The notes: generated by a model from the letters alone, not told the origin. DNA of 64,000 bases from Hyaloscypha bicolor E (GCF_002865645.1 NW_020194555.1:1576288-1640287), one strand, 5' to 3'; counted from the first letter of the stretch, positions 34,230 to 46,975 are shown. Numbers and translations are program-made.

Positions 34230-34689
34230 TCGTCGCAACAAATCAATCTTTCTCCGGATCTTCACGGCCTCCTTGGATATGTCTTGCTGGCGATCAAACG
34301 CGGCCTTTGCTTGGCGCAGGCCTTCTTCTATCCCGTTTTCGTATCCCGCACAGGCTGCCCAGATCAAGGCAAGTAAATTCATAATGACAAGGATCAACAA
34401 CTCCGGAGATAGGAACATAGTTTTGACGTTCGTTGTCCAGTATGACGTGGTGAAGTACGACCAGCTATCTCCCTCAACCGTCCTACTCAGGTACATGACG
34501 GGGCGAAGAGTCGTACGTTTCCCTTTCCTTTCTCCGAACCCCCAATTCGAATAAGAGTCCGTGATCGTGAAAGGTGACGGCATCAACGCGCTAGCTATCC
34601 TGTCTCCGGCACGTCCTGTAGATGAATCAATGACACGAAGACTCGGCATTGCAATGGCACGAAGCGGAATGAATCCTTCCAGAACAACG
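34230..34689 (-). CDS. Partial hypothetical membrane protein
   Basis: A minus-strand frame runs from a TTTCTAG acceptor (exon edge 34689) to a stop at about 34227-34230. It reads VVLEGFIPLRAIAMPSLRVI and continues through SSTGRAGDRIASAL. A single hydrophobic helix (LLILVIMNLLALIWAACAGY) is followed by an amphipathic, charged C-terminus rich in Lys, Arg, Glu and Gln. The frame continues upstream of the first ATG (34649) into the acceptor, so a 5' exon is probably missing from this call. I did not find a convincing donor. No known family. Confidence 0.4.
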
Positions 34690-34859
34690 CTAGAAATGTG
34701 TCAAAAGACTTTCAGAACATGTCGCGAGGCGTCTAGATTGATTTTAATGCTTTCTGGAACGCATTTTAAGAAGGCGCCCGTGAACTGTCTCTTGTCGGAG
34801 TTCGAGAGCTAGCTTATAACCCAGCCTAGTTCGGTCCCAGGGTGACATGACATCAGATT

Positions 34860-35534
34860 CAGTGTGTCAAAAAATAATCAAGGCTAATTAATTAGAATTA
34901 ATTATAATTAATTATAATTAAGTATGATTTGATTAGCTTGATTTTTATTATAATTAATTATAATTAATTATAATCATCACGTGATAATACAAAAGTATAC
35001 TTTCTTAGGCATTTCTAAAAATTATTAAATAACTAATAGCTATATTAATAAAATATAAATAAAATTTATAAAGCATATATAAGAGTATAAAATTAGTCTA
35101 AATCTAAAATAACAAACTAGTTTTTGTTATGTGGTACCAGTCACGTGGTGCTATTGCACGTGACTTAGTATATGGCCAGTGCTTCCTTAGCCTGGCAGAT
35201 AGCCTTTAGCTCAATTCAAGCTCTTTACTACTACTGTAACACTGGAAATCAAGGAGGTTCTAGCGCCTTTGGCTTCGCTTCCTAATTAGCGCTAGGCCTG
35301 GTTTAGTAAAGAGCGCCTTTAGCAATACCGAATATGGCTAGCCCAGACCTTATTTTAGCCTTATCTCGGCTTCCGAAGCTCCAGAGTCATGTGCGTAATC
35401 ACGTGATAAATCTAATTAATTATCTTTGATTATCTTTGATTATAATTAAGTATGATTTGATTAGCTTGATTTTGACTTGATTTGATTTGAGTAGGGGGGT
35501 CTAATCAAATCAAACCTAATCATTTGACACACTG
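34860..35534. mobile_element. 675-bp TIR element with internal repeats
   Basis: The two ends are the perfect 12-bp inverted repeat CAGTGTGTCAAA (34860-34871 and 35523-35534), flanked by the direct repeat AGATT (34855-34859 and 35535-35539), a likely 5-bp target duplication. Inside, a motif of about 33 bp (TATAATTAAGTATGATTTGATTAG...) occurs twice in direct orientation, near 34913-34946 and 35441-35474. TTAATTATAATTA-type tandem units and ATCACGTGAT palindromes occur near both ends. There is no open reading frame, so this is a non-autonomous DNA element or satellite-like composite. Confidence 0.65.
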
Positions 35535-35882
35535 AGATTCAGATTTGATGGAAGAAAGATGACGTTTCTGCTAAAACTTAAAGGGAAGGGGTTTGCAGGA
35601 TATTAAATGGGGTCGGAAAGAGCAATTAGGCTGTAGACCCCATTTGGAAATGCTTTGAGAACTGCAAGAGTGGTGAGTATGGGAAACTGAAGAACGAGCC
35701 ATTAGGTTTGGCCAATATTATGTGATCATGTGACTGTATAATCAACAGGAAGCAAGTGTTTGGCTTCAGCTCATCGGGTTTGTGATGGAAATTGCTGTGG
35801 TGACCAGTTTGGAAAAGCGTTTCGAGGAGTTGGTCAAGATTCTCCGAAAGCTGATCCGCTGAAAACAGCTCTTCCATCTCCT
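35535..35882. other. 3' flank of the transporter
   Basis: 348 bp between the TIR element and the transporter stop. Nothing supported. Confidence 0.4.
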
Positions 35883-37683
35883 TCAATGACTCAACCCTTT
35901 CGGCCGCGCCTGGTCGACATACCGCCAATACACCTCTGCGCTGCTCTCCCTGAGACGCTTTCCAAACCTGATCATGATAAACATTGTTCCGTTGCATACC
36001 AGCGCGATGGCAGCAACGGTGATAAACGTGTTCCTCTGGCCCTCCGCCTCAATCCATGGCGTGATCCCATAATTGATCGCAAAGCTCAGCGTATTCCTGA
36101 TCAAGATGATGGTCGTGATGAACTCGCCTGAGAGGTCGCGGTAAGAGCTTGTAGCATATTGTACTGCGGTGGAGAGACAGAGCGTGCTTGAGATGGCGAG
36201 GATGGCCTGTGCGAAGACGAGGCCGAACCAATGGATTTTGTAGGCTGCACCGAGACCCCAGAGTAGCATGGCGAAGGGGACGCAGATCAAGGAGGCAAGG
36301 AAGAGCCAGAGGATGTGCTCGGGCTCTGCTATTCCTTTGCTGCGGCGTGCGAGACGAATCACGAGTCGCGGGCCAGCGAAGGCTACCCAAAGTGATCTGG
36401 GAATGTTAGCTGGAAGATCTACAGAAACGTGTTTGGAGACGTACCCGAGCACCATACCAACGACCGCTCCGAAGTAAGCAAATCCAACATCGGTGCTGTT
36501 GAAACCGTAGGTCTTGGTGTAGAGCGGACTTGCAGTTGCGTTCAAGATGCCGGGCCAGACTAAGCCATTCGTTCCGTACATAAACCCCGCCCAAACAACA
36601 ACTGGAAAGCGGAAGAATTTGAATGGCGACCACACTATATCGAGGAGACGGTTGGGGCGTTTCTTGTCAATGACCCCGAGTTTCTGCCAACAGGTTTTGC
36701 GAGGATAGGTCACAGCGGTCACTTCCCCCAGTTCAGCACTTGCTTGCTCGTTCCCAGCAGCCCGTTTTCCTGCCGACTTCTCATCCTCAGCAGCCCCTGG
36801 CTCAACGACATCTTCACTGCTGGATCCCGAGCCCGCGTTCAGGGTTGATTGGATGATGTGGCGGTCGTAGTTCGTCTCTTCCATCAGGGAGAAGCAGTAA
36901 ACAAACGCAACTCCCATGCCGATGGCACACCACAATAGAGTCCATTTCCAGCCCTGCCCTGTATTGATAAAGGCCGCAAAGACGGGAGCGAATTTTCCAG
37001 ATGCCGCCAGACTCAGACCGTACACCGCAAGGTACAGTGGCCGTTCGTGAGCAAACCAGATATCTGTCATGCTGATCTCGCAGAGACTTTCAACGGGTGC
37101 TCCGAAGAACCCTTGCAGGATCTTGTTGGCCAGGTAGGGCCCATTAGTCGTGCACAATGGAGCGAGGCCCATGATGATTATTGATCCACCCATGGAAATC
37201 AAGTAGGCGGGGCGTTTGCCGTATTGCAGTGCTAAGGCCTGCCATACAATGCATCCCTAGCCGTAGAACAAGAACATGGCTCCTGTGCTAGAGACCAGGT
37301 CGCTCACAGTCAGGTGTGTAGCTTTAGAGATTGGCGTCGTGACGCTGTACACGGCTGAAGATGGGAAGACCATCATGACGGTACTGTCATTCTGTCAGCA
37401 GGGTTCAAAACAGCGTATATAAGAAGGAGGAAAGGGTACATACTACATGACTACACATGATGTTTGTAGTAGTTTCCGCTTTCTCGACCAGTTGAGGGGG
37501 TCTTCTGGGTCATCTGTAGAATGTCAGCTAAAGTTCACATGCCTGACATCAGGAAACCCTACCTGAAGGAAGAGGGACCAGCACGATATCACGAGCAGCT
37601 TCCGAATGCTTGACATGAAGTTCCCCGGTAGCATCAATGAGATGCACCGTTCCAGGCGCTGACTTGTCCTCGATAATAGCCAT
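35883..37683 (-). pseudogene. MFS transporter with one in-frame nonsense codon
   Basis: Minus-strand exons 37563-37683, 37444-37513, 36445-37383 and 35883-36396. Introns are 49, 60 and 48 nt with consistent phases, the last a multiple of three and therefore easy to miss. The predicted protein is 547 codons with about 12 membrane helices, DDPEDPLNWSRKRK before helix 1 as in fungal drug/siderophore-type H+ antiporters, and RPAYL...GGS and ARRSKGIAEPE loops. One stop, TAG at 37257-37259, lies in FLFYG(stop)GCIVWQALAL, where relatives have Trp in helix 2. On the plus strand this is CCA changed to CTA, a CpA-to-TpA step. Everything else is open. Inference: a recently killed transporter, or a polymorphic null allele. 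The frame from an internal ATG at 37202 would lack the first two helices. Confidence 0.82.
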
Positions 37684-39351
37684 AATAAACGACGGGAGGG
37701 AGGCGGAAGATGCTAGGGAACGACTGGCACAACTATCTCAACAGCGCCACCATTTTATATGTGTCGACCATCTTGAGATACAGATTGCCTGCCACTACTG
37801 TACATTGGCCGTGGGTAGATAGGAGAGATAGGGAATTTGGCGCTGATCAGGGGCAAAAGTGGGGAGCAAAAAAAAAGGCGATAACGTCGATGAAACTGCA
37901 TTGTCAAGTGACAACTCTATCTTGAAGTCATCACATAATTGGACCTCTCTAATTCGGACACGATAGACTTTAAACTGGTATTTGAAACCGTCAAAAACTG
38001 TAGGAGATGGCGAGGGTCGAGGGAATCAAGAGGGGTTGGTTGTTATCTTGAATATGATATATTCATCTCTTTGCTCGCAAGGAAGAACTCACGGGCGTAC
38101 TTCCAAGATGACATATTCAATTCATCGAGACTTGAGACTTTGTCAACAACTTTGTTGGCTCCTGAGAATAATGAGTGAGGTAGCTTGAGGATTTTTCTCT
38201 GTCGGTGGCGGACTAAAGATGAAACCCCTGCTCCGTTGTAGTCTGCCCGATAGCCGAAGAAGTCTCGCAGCTTCCAAATATATTAGAGCACCCCTCGGCC
38301 ATCCACCGTTTGTGCAACAGATGAATCGCGAACCCGCAACTTTCCGCATCAAGCACAAAATCAGCAGGGGATCTCATCCCCAAGAACTACATGACCACTT
38401 GAGGCAACTCCCTCAAAACAGACACCGTTCATATGGCCAAAGAAAGCAAGAAAGCACATGGGAGACAGACTTGGCACTAGATTAACCATAAATCACGCAC
38501 AAAAGCAAGGCAGCTCACAGCCAAGAACTGCAGTGTGGATCTCAAGAAGGCTGTGCAAAAGAAAGAAATCACGTGGTGCGCGAATACATGATGCCAAGAG
38601 GTCAACACAAGATAATAAGAGGGCGTATGAGAATGTGGTGGTTCTTGAAGACAAACAATCTTTACCCACTCTGTGTTTGTTGAAGTTTTTGTTCGGTTGG
38701 TACTGTGTGGTGGAGAGACGAAGTTTCATTGGATCGGGAGCGTTAGTGACAGGTGAGTTATTCAGCCAGGAGATGGTTTGAGGTACGCGGGCTTGCAAGA
38801 TCAGATCGCCAAGTGAAGTGCTAATGATCGGTGACAGGACAATTGTCATTATGCTATCAAAATAACTATTGATAGCTACTTGGATTATCTCAACCTTGTC
38901 ACACTATCACAATCGCAAGCACAAGAGAGCAGAGCAATGGCGACAATCATCTTTTAGAACAAACGAACATTTATTTGACTGGTATCCTAACAAGTATGAA
39001 CTACTGTATCCCGAGACACCTTCCTTTTCCCACATCTTTATGTAATTACAAACCCACACATTATCTGAGAAAACATCCACTCTCCCCTCCTCTTCCCACC
39101 CCTCTACTCTCCCAGCGAACGAGCGTCTGATACCAGCAAGCAAACAACAGCGCAGAAGAAACTAAGTCTGATGCAGGGATAGATAAACAAGGAGAACCGC
39201 ATCTTTTCACAAAAGAGGAGTTTTGTGGAAGGATATGCGGTCGAACGAGCTGAGCTGCTTGATGCTGTTGATATCGAAACGCCACGCCACGCCGCCCCCG
39301 CTTCCCCCACCACTCACACACCACGACTCGAGGTAGATGGCATTGAAGCAT
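37684..39351. other. Intergenic between transporter and H+-ATPase
   Basis: 1.67 kb. It includes the transporter's upstream region and the ATPase 3' flank (38900-39351, pyrimidine-rich). Short frames lack domains. Confidence 0.45.
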
Positions 39352-42300
39352 CTAGTCGTCCTCCTCGGCTTCGGTGGCCTTGGGGGTAAGATGCCACCTG
39401 TCGCCTCCATGCTCGTCTCTCTCGTGCGCAACTGCAACCTTGGACAAGTGCATGAGGATGTTCTCCATCTGGGTGTCGGCGTGGGAGCGCTTGGCTCGGC
39501 CGAGGTTGTCGAGCCACGACAGGGAGCTGAGCAGGTAGTAGACGATAGCGATGACGATCGTGACACCGATGGAGAAGCCCCAGACGATCAAGACGGTGAC
39601 GATGCTGGTGTGGCCGTTCGGGGAAAGGTTGACGTTCTTGGTGACAGGGTCTGAGGGTTCCCCTGCATCGCCGGCCAGCCAGCCGAAGACGCAGAACAGC
39701 GTTGAGATGACGTCCACACCGAGGATGGCGCCGACAAGCTGCCATGAGGGCCAGGTGTTGCCGCCGCGGGTGACGAAGATGAGCCAGTTTTCAGTCAAGG
39801 AGACTTCGAGGAAGAGTATGCCTTGGATGGAGCCGAAGTTCTCGATGATGCCGCCGTTGGGGAGGAACATGGCGCCGCGGATGACCCAGGTGCCGAGGGC
39901 GAGGAGTATGCCGAGGATGACGGAGATGATCCAGATCTTGGGGAGTTGCCATTCGACGGGGCGTTGCTCGAAGTGTGCGTTGTCGTAGGCGACGGCGATG
40001 GTGGCCAAATCAGCGAACAGGGCGAGGAATACAATCAGCTCGACACGGATGGTCTCGTTGATGATGATCATGGAGGTGACGAGATAGATTTCCAAGTGCA
40101 AGCACAGGGCGATACGGTATTGGATATATGCCTTCATACGCTGGAAAATTTGACGGGCGATCTTGATGGCCGAGACGATGGTGGAAAGACCGGGGGCGAG
40201 GAAGACAATATCAGCGGCGGCTTGGGCGGCTTCGGTAGCACCTTCGACGGCAATACCGCAGTCAGACTTCTTCAAGGAGGGAGCGTCGTTCACACCGTCA
40301 CCAGTCATGGCGGTCAAATGGCCACGTTGTTGCAACATCTCGACGACCTGGTACTTGTGCTCGGGGAAGACTTCAGCGAAACCATCAGCCTTCTCGACGA
40401 GATCGTGTTGAGTAGTTCCAGAGAGACCACCGTGGATGAGACGCTCAGAGTTGTAGACCTTGGTGCCGAGAGCAAGCATCTTGCAAGTTTCCTTGGCAAT
40501 AGCGATAGCGTCGCCAGTCAACATCTTGACAGAGAGACCGAGGACCTGGGCTTCGGCGATGGTGGATGCGGTATCCTCACGGGGAGGGTCGAACATGGGC
40601 AACATGCCGAGCAATTGCCAGTCTCCCTCACCCTCCTTGACAGCAACACCGAGAGAACGGAAACCACGGCGAGCAAACTCGGTCGTCTTTGCCTTGTACA
40701 TATCGGCATCTTCCTTGGAGCAGCTGGTGAGGTTCAAGATAGCCTTGGGAGCACCCTTGGCGCAGGTGAACGTAACGCCATCCTTCATACAAACCGCAGT
40801 GATACGCTTGGAGACGGGGTCGAAAGGAGTGAACTTCTGGGTGGTCCAGCCTTGTGCGAGGATCTCCTTTGCGCGTGGGTATCTCTTGAGGGTGAGAATC
40901 GTGACCTTGTCGATGGGATCGAGGGACTTGACGTTGTGCGAGGAGGCGAGAGCCGCAACGGCCATCATCCAGTTGACATCGATGCCCTCGGCGACGAAGG
41001 GCTCGCGGATGGACAGCTGATTGGCTGTGAGCGTACCGGTTTTGTCAGAGCAAAGGACGTCGACACCCTGCGCACATGACGATTAGCATTGGTTCGCCGT
41101 TTTGATCGTGCCATTGAGGGCGGAACGCCGGGCGCTGGCTGTGCCGCAAGCAGGAAAAAGCAATTATTACATGCGAAGCCCACGCTGCTCCAGTAGGGAC
41201 GATCCATGACTGTGCACGCCTCGACCGGGGAACTCCAAAGTCACTTGAATTGGAGGCCGTCAATTGGTTGTGCGGATGCTTCGGGCCATTAATCGCCCAA
41301 ACATAGTGGGGGTGGGGTAGTGGATGATGCAAGGCGTATGCACGCCCAGAGGGACCGGACCACACGCTTCACGTAGCTACAACCACAACCTGCCGGACGC
41401 TCAACACGGGACAAAAAGCAGAATCAAACTTACAGCGAGAGATTCTATGGCGGTAAGTTTCTGCACGATCGCCTTTTCCTTAGCGAGATAAGCTGCTCCG
41501 ACGGCCAGCGTAGTCGTGGTGACGACTGGCAGACCGACAGGCACACCCACGATCAGGAGGATAAGGGCGAAATGGAGCAGGTTGTTGGAGCTTTTCTCGG
41601 GGGTTGCGAGCTTGAGGTGGTGGAAGAAGCCTCCAATCCATGCTGCGAGAATCCAGCCCACGACCAGGACCAAGAGAGACGTGCCGATGGAGTTCATGAT
41701 AGCCTTGAAATGGCCTTGATCTTTAGCTCCGGAAACCAGGGAGGCAGTGCGTCCGACGAAGGACATCTTCGCGGAGTGTGTGACGATGGCATAAGCCTTT
41801 CCACGCTTGCAGCCAGTAGTGTAGTAGATAACATCAGCGACGTACTTGTCGACAGCGAGGGACTCTCCAGTCATGGCAGATTGATCGATGGCGAGGAGGG
41901 CATAGCCAGAGCCGTGCTTCTCTCCGATGTCGTCCTCGTCTTCTCCCTTGTGATCGACTTCTTCGCCAGCCTGGCGTTCAAGCTCCTTTTGGAACTCTGC
42001 CCAGCCATTGGGGTTGTCATAAGCAGAGATAATTCTGGCGTCGGCCGGGACCACTTGTCCGTCTTCGATAATGATCTAGACGGGCCAATTAACTTTCCGC
42101 TGATTGCTATCAGCCAGAAGAACTTACAATGTCACCAGGGACCAATTCGCGGGCCTTGAGTTCTTGTTCTTGACCATCTCGGATAACCGTGGTTCGCATG
42201 GCGATGTCGCCCTTCAAACTGGCGACGACGTCTGCGGCTTGTTTTTCTTGGTACCAACCGACGATGGCGTTGAGCATAAGAATAGCGATAATCACACCGA

Positions 42301-42812
42301 AATCAATCCAGTCACGCAGACCAGCCGCGAGGAGGACAGCAAGCTCCATAACTGGGGGGGAGAAAAAATCAATTGATGTCATAGCAGGCCAATTGAAGCT
42401 CAAACGTACCGTAGAGGATAGGGCCGGTGAAGTAAGACAAGAACTTAAGAAACAGATTTTCCTTCTCGGTGGTCAACTCGTTCCAGCCGGTCTTCTTTCG
42501 TCTCGAGTCGGCCTCGGTGGTCGCGAGGCCCTTCTTCCAGTCTGTTTGGAGCCACTCCTCGGGAGTGTCGAAGGTGCCGTCGCTACCCATGCCCTTCTTC
42601 TTGCCGAACTGATACCATTTCTTGGGCTTGTCGTCCATGTCGGCCAGGGACGAGCCGCCGCCAATTGACGCTCTGCGCCCGTCGCGGTAGTTGGAGATGT
42701 ACTTGACGAGGTTGCCATACTCGCCCATGTCGTCGTCATTGGCCTGGATGTCCAGAGGTCTCTGGCTCTTCTCGACGTCGCCATTCTCGACATCACCGTT
42801 GAGGGGCGCCAT
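39352..42812 (-). CDS. PMA: Plasma-membrane H+-ATPase (P-type, PMA family)
   Basis: Minus-strand exons 42410-42812, 42128-42351, 41434-42075 and 39352-41067 give 994 aa. Introns are 58, 52 and 366 nt (phases 1, 0, 0). Hallmarks run in order: actuator motif AMTGESLAVDK, phosphorylation loop VLCSDKTGTLTANQ (first residues after the long intron), KGAPKAIL, MLTGDAIAIAKETC, and the hinge MTGDGVNDAPSLKKSD. Ten membrane helices are expected. The enzyme pumps protons outward and drives nutrient uptake. The N-terminal region is long and acidic. The C-tail (HLSKVAVAHERDEHGG ending ATEAEEDD) lacks the QRxSTQHE-type regulatory end of classical Pma1, suggesting a second-type (Pma2-like) paralog. Start: the ATG at 42812 is followed by the conserved NGDVENGDVEK-like acidic leader. 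Confidence 0.95.
41068..41433 (-). other. 366-nt intron of the H+-ATPase
   Basis: Donor GTAAGT at 41433 and acceptor GCGCAG at 41068. It is about seven times longer than the other introns in this window. It splits the gene just before GVDVLCSDKTGTLT. It holds minus-strand open frames but no domain. Confidence 0.75.
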
Positions 42813-43674
42813 TGTGCGTGCAGGAACAGAAGGGGGAGAGGGGAGATTTGGTCCGACAACTTCACACACTGGCACCGAACTGGGAGTGAAAACAGGAAGA
42901 AAGAAGAGCTGGTCTGAAATGGGTGGGCAGGGCGCTCTTTTTATCGAGCTGGGCCGATCTGCTTCCTAGCTAGCTACATGCTTGCTACTGGCTAGGCCGG
43001 GAAGAGTAAATTTCCTACTGCTGCTACTACTACTAAGAGGTGGAAGGAAAAGAGCCATATCGGCCACTGACGGGGCATCGACAATTTGCGACGGCGTCAT
43101 CTCGCTCGGACTTGGCGGCAGCTCAGGGTGGGAACCGTGGTGGGATTGAGGGATTTCCAGACCTGGAAGACGGTAGCCCCGAGCTTTTCCTTCCAACGAC
43201 AGCAGAATCAAAACAAAGATTGGGCTTTTTTTCGCGCGTTGCCGGGACGCGAGGCGAGCCAGAGTGGTAGAAATCTCGGCGCACAGGAATGTCAGGGATG
43301 AAGCAGGATAAGGACGGGTAGGGGTCCGGGGGGGGGGAGGGGTGGCCACGGCACCCACCAATGCCACCATAGGCTTGCAGCGCGGGCCTGGGTGCGCCTC
43401 CGATCGCACGGGCGAATGAGGCCTGCATCAGGAATCAGGATGCACTGATGCAGAAGTGCTCATGGGCAAGTATTGGGCGGCAGGGAGGGAGTGGGTGGTG
43501 GTGGGAGGTGGTGGGAGGTCGCGGGTGGCAGCAGAAACCGTGCAAATGCAGACGAATGCGGAATGGGGATTAGTGAAGCGTGGACGTGGTGAAGTGGTGC
43601 AGCGATGCGTGGTGGAACCAACCGTGGAAGGCTCGGGAGGGCGGGCGCGGTGAGATGACGGAGTTTGGCAGGGA

Positions 43675-43735
43675 GGTGCTGGCTGGTGCTGGCTGGTGCT
43701 GGCTGGTGCAGTGGTGCAGTGGTGCAGTGGTGCAG
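43675..43735 (+). repeat. Tandem repeats GGTGCTGGCT and GGTGCAGT
   Basis: Three copies of the 10-bp unit GGTGCTGGCT (43675-43704) are followed by about four copies of the 8-bp unit GGTGCAGT (43705-43735). They lie about 0.9 kb upstream of the ATPase start. Confidence 0.85.
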
Positions 43736-46544
43736 CAGACAGCCGGCGATGAGATCCATGATTGATTCGGTCACTGTGTCGACAACTGCCACCGCGTGAG
43801 CCATTGGCCAATCAGCGCGCCCTGAGATTACTACTCAGCGTGCGTGCAGCTGGTGCAGCAGAGCAGGACTGAACTTTCCTTCCTCGTCAATTGCCGCATC
43901 GGCATAGGATAGGCGTGGTGGCCTCGTGTACGATTATTCAACACGGTCATTGTCACGTCGTGACGGACCAGGCACAACCATGGATGAGGCCGCAGAGCCG
44001 TCTGCTTCCCATCTATTGTTGCGACTATTGTGACTATTGTCTCCCTCACTGATCCACTTGGCAGCAACTGCTGGTCCACAGACCACAGGGCAGGACTCGG
44101 ACGGCCTCGGAATCCCACAGTGCAAAAACAGAGCTCCAATAATGTGGAAAGCGTTGGATTATTAGTACTGGCTTCCTGTCATTCGCCCGCCTCGGCTCGC
44201 GCGGCAGCGCCATTGGCTGTGTTTCTGGCTGTTCTGCAGCTCTTGATAAGTCGAAGCTCTGTCCTAACGCGAGTCAGCTAGAGCTCGACCTCTGAAAAAG
44301 CTTAGCAACGTTAGCACAAGTTAGCAGAAGACGATTGACGTTTGGGCTAGGGCTGTAACGGGTGCAGCGCCAGAAGAATGCCCCTCTCGCAGCCTCATCT
44401 CCAAGCCCGCTTCAGCCCCTCGTGCTGGATTGGAGCTCCGTCGCTGCCTCCCTGCCTCGCCGCTCGCTGCTCGCTGCCACGGAGACACGGTGCCGATTAG
44501 CGCCACTTACGCTCCGTTACTCGTCCTCAGTCCTCCACTCTCCACTTTTGCTCTTATTGCTTATCTCTTTCGCCCACTCCCCCATATTTCCCAGGCCGAC
44601 CAATTGCGCGGTCCAGAGATTATGACACTATTTTCTGCCCAGAGCCCCCAGTCCCAAGTGCCCGATTGCTCGCTTCAATTACTCTTGTATCGTGCCCCCC
44701 CGGTGTTTCCGCGCGCCGTTTCTAGCGTTTCTAGCTTTTCTAGCTTTTCTTCTCTGCTGCTGACCTTCACACCGCTGAAACAAATCCTAGGGTGTGCGGT
44801 ATTTTCGCCATTCACGTCACGTGCCCGATTTCCCCGTTCGGTCTGGGGCTCTACTGTACTGTACTCTGGGGGGCGTTTCGTTTGGACGGGAATAAATCCT
44901 TGGCAGGCACGGACGGATGCAAATCTTGAAGGGAAGAAAAGTGCCTGGCAGCGGAAATGGGTGGTTCGGAAGGGCAGGGAAAGGCAGGCCCTGCAACGGC
45001 TGAATCCCACGCTGCAAGGAAGAGGCTGCAGCAAAAGAAAAATCCCCCGCGTCGCCGCCGTTTGCCTCGAAATACATTTCTGAGGCATTATTTTGAGCGC
45101 ATATCATCCAGCGTGCCGGGAGTGAAATTTTCTCCGTGCAGCATCTCGGAATGAGCGCGAGAATAGAGGACATTCGAGACTCCGAGAGACTTCGCGGCTC
45201 GAATCGGTAAGGGAAACGAAAAGACCCCCACTCCGGCAACGTCCCATGTACCAGACGAATTCCAATTTTTGCAACAGATGTTTTGGCAACAAACCCAAGT
45301 TACCAACGCTCAAGGGTCCTTGTTCGCCTCGAACATGAAACAGCGACCATAGCGACCAGCAATCTTAAACGACGGACCAGAAAACCCTTTCGAACGAAGA
45401 CGGTCACAAGACAACACGGAGACTGCTCGAGGGATGGGATAAAAGCCCACAGTCCCCGTTCAGAAGCCGATGCGCTTCCAAGAAAGGTATTGACTTGAGG
45501 GTCCAAGAGTGCCCCCAACTCCCGAGGCCAGGGCCAGAGGGTGGAGATGATGCGAAACGAGACCAGAGCTTCCGAGAGCAACTCAAATCCGCCAATTTGC
45601 GACCTGGTTTCTCTTTGGGAGGTCTTGGAAAACTTTCTCCAGACAGAGCGGGCTCCAAGGGGAGAGGGTATCAACGCGACATGTTCCATGACAATCTTGC
45701 GCCAATTGGGAGTCTTGTGGTTGCATTTGGCTTGAGATGCGACAGCTCAAGATCCCCGAGACAAACAAACAGGCAAGCCATTCGCATGCCGATCGAAACG
45801 CCAATTGCTGTTTCCTGGGATTGTGTTGCGCGTTGTTTTGTCCTGAAGCTGTGGTGAATCCGAAATCGGGGAGTCGCGGAATGGAATTTCAAGATCACGT
45901 GAGTCGAGCCAGCAAATTTTACATTCCAAGCCCAGCGGGCAAATTTTTCACATCTCACTCATCGTTTCCTGCATCTTCCAACATCTGCCACCGATTTTCA
46001 TTTGATGTTCCACCTCTCTTTCTTTCGGTGTTCAAGGATGAAGCCGTCTCTTGAAGAGTTGCACCTTGCTCTTCCCACGAAGCTTCAAGTGACTAACGTA
46101 CTTTGCGCTGCTTTTCTGGTTCATCTTGACAAGGCTCAAAATCATTGGACGGACTTCTTGCCGCATGTGCTGGCAGCATTTTCTCGATTGAGAGGTCGTC
46201 TATTCCCCGTATTAGTAGATACGTCATAATTGTAATTTACACGCGCTGTGCCCCGTAGCTCGGCTTTCGCTCGCCGTGTTTCTGCTGCACTTTCAAGGAA
46301 GAACGCGCAACATTTCGGTCACCCCGTCAATATCCGATCAGTGAATGATTCCATCGCAAAACCGAAGTTGCCGGACAAGCATTCTCGGATTTCAAGGCTG
46401 TGGAGGGATTTTGGTATGACTTCTGTGACCTCACAATTGTGGAGGGGATAAATCAGGTGGCAAAATCAGTAATCGACGGCACGGCGAAACGGGCTGAAAG
46501 ATTGCCGATTGCCGCACGATTGGATGGGTCACACAACGCATCGT

Positions 46545-46975
46545 TGTGTACGCAGGTGCAGGTCTTAATGTTTGTTACGAGCCCAACCTCATGGGTCTGC
46601 GCTACAGGGCATTTTACATACAAATGAAAATCCCAAATTTTCTAAAATAGAAGTTTTGATTTTGCGAAGTGTAATTTAGCCATTTTCATACCCTTTCCCA
46701 CGATTATAGATTGTTGTAACTAATAAAGGTTGTGAGCTTTTGAAGTGACAGTCGTGACTTTTGGGTTTTAATGCCTGAAGGCGTTTTCGCGAAGCCTGAA
46801 AACTCCGGAAAAAAAGCCCTGTGCAAACAGACCCATGAGGCTGGGCTCGTTACACCGCCTTTGCAGGGGTTGCGCTGAAATGTCCTGTAGCATTGCGCTG
46901 TAGCCGACTTTTGCTTAGCAGAACTCAAGGCGTTGTAACAAACATTAGGGCCTGCACCTGCGTACACAGGTGTGA
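46545..46975. repeat. Inverted related segments, one with an internal deletion
   Basis: The plus segment near 46545-46612 (TGTGTACGCAGGTGCAGG, TAATGTTTGTTAC, then GAGCCCAACCTCATGGGTCT) is repeated in inverted orientation at 46815-46975, with TGTGTACGCAGGTGCAGG at the far end and GAGCCCAGCCTCATGGGTCT nearer. The right copy has about 95 extra bp between the two motifs. Weaker similarity extends outward. This could be a hairpin or two copies of an unknown repeat inserted back to back. Confidence 0.65.

Noticed and set aside
36397..36444. Reading the MFS transporter straight through this 48-nt segment.
   Set aside because: The segment has GTACGT, a CTAAC branch and CCCAG ends, and removing it keeps phase, so it is an intron despite being a multiple of three.
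39823..41079. A 418-codon plus-strand frame.
   Set aside because: It lies antisense to the H+-ATPase coding exon and reflects codon composition, with no domain.
44430..45083. A 217-codon plus-strand frame.
   Set aside because: It is rich in Leu, Pro and Ser low-complexity text, shares its region with several frames on the other strand, and shows no domain or homology hint.
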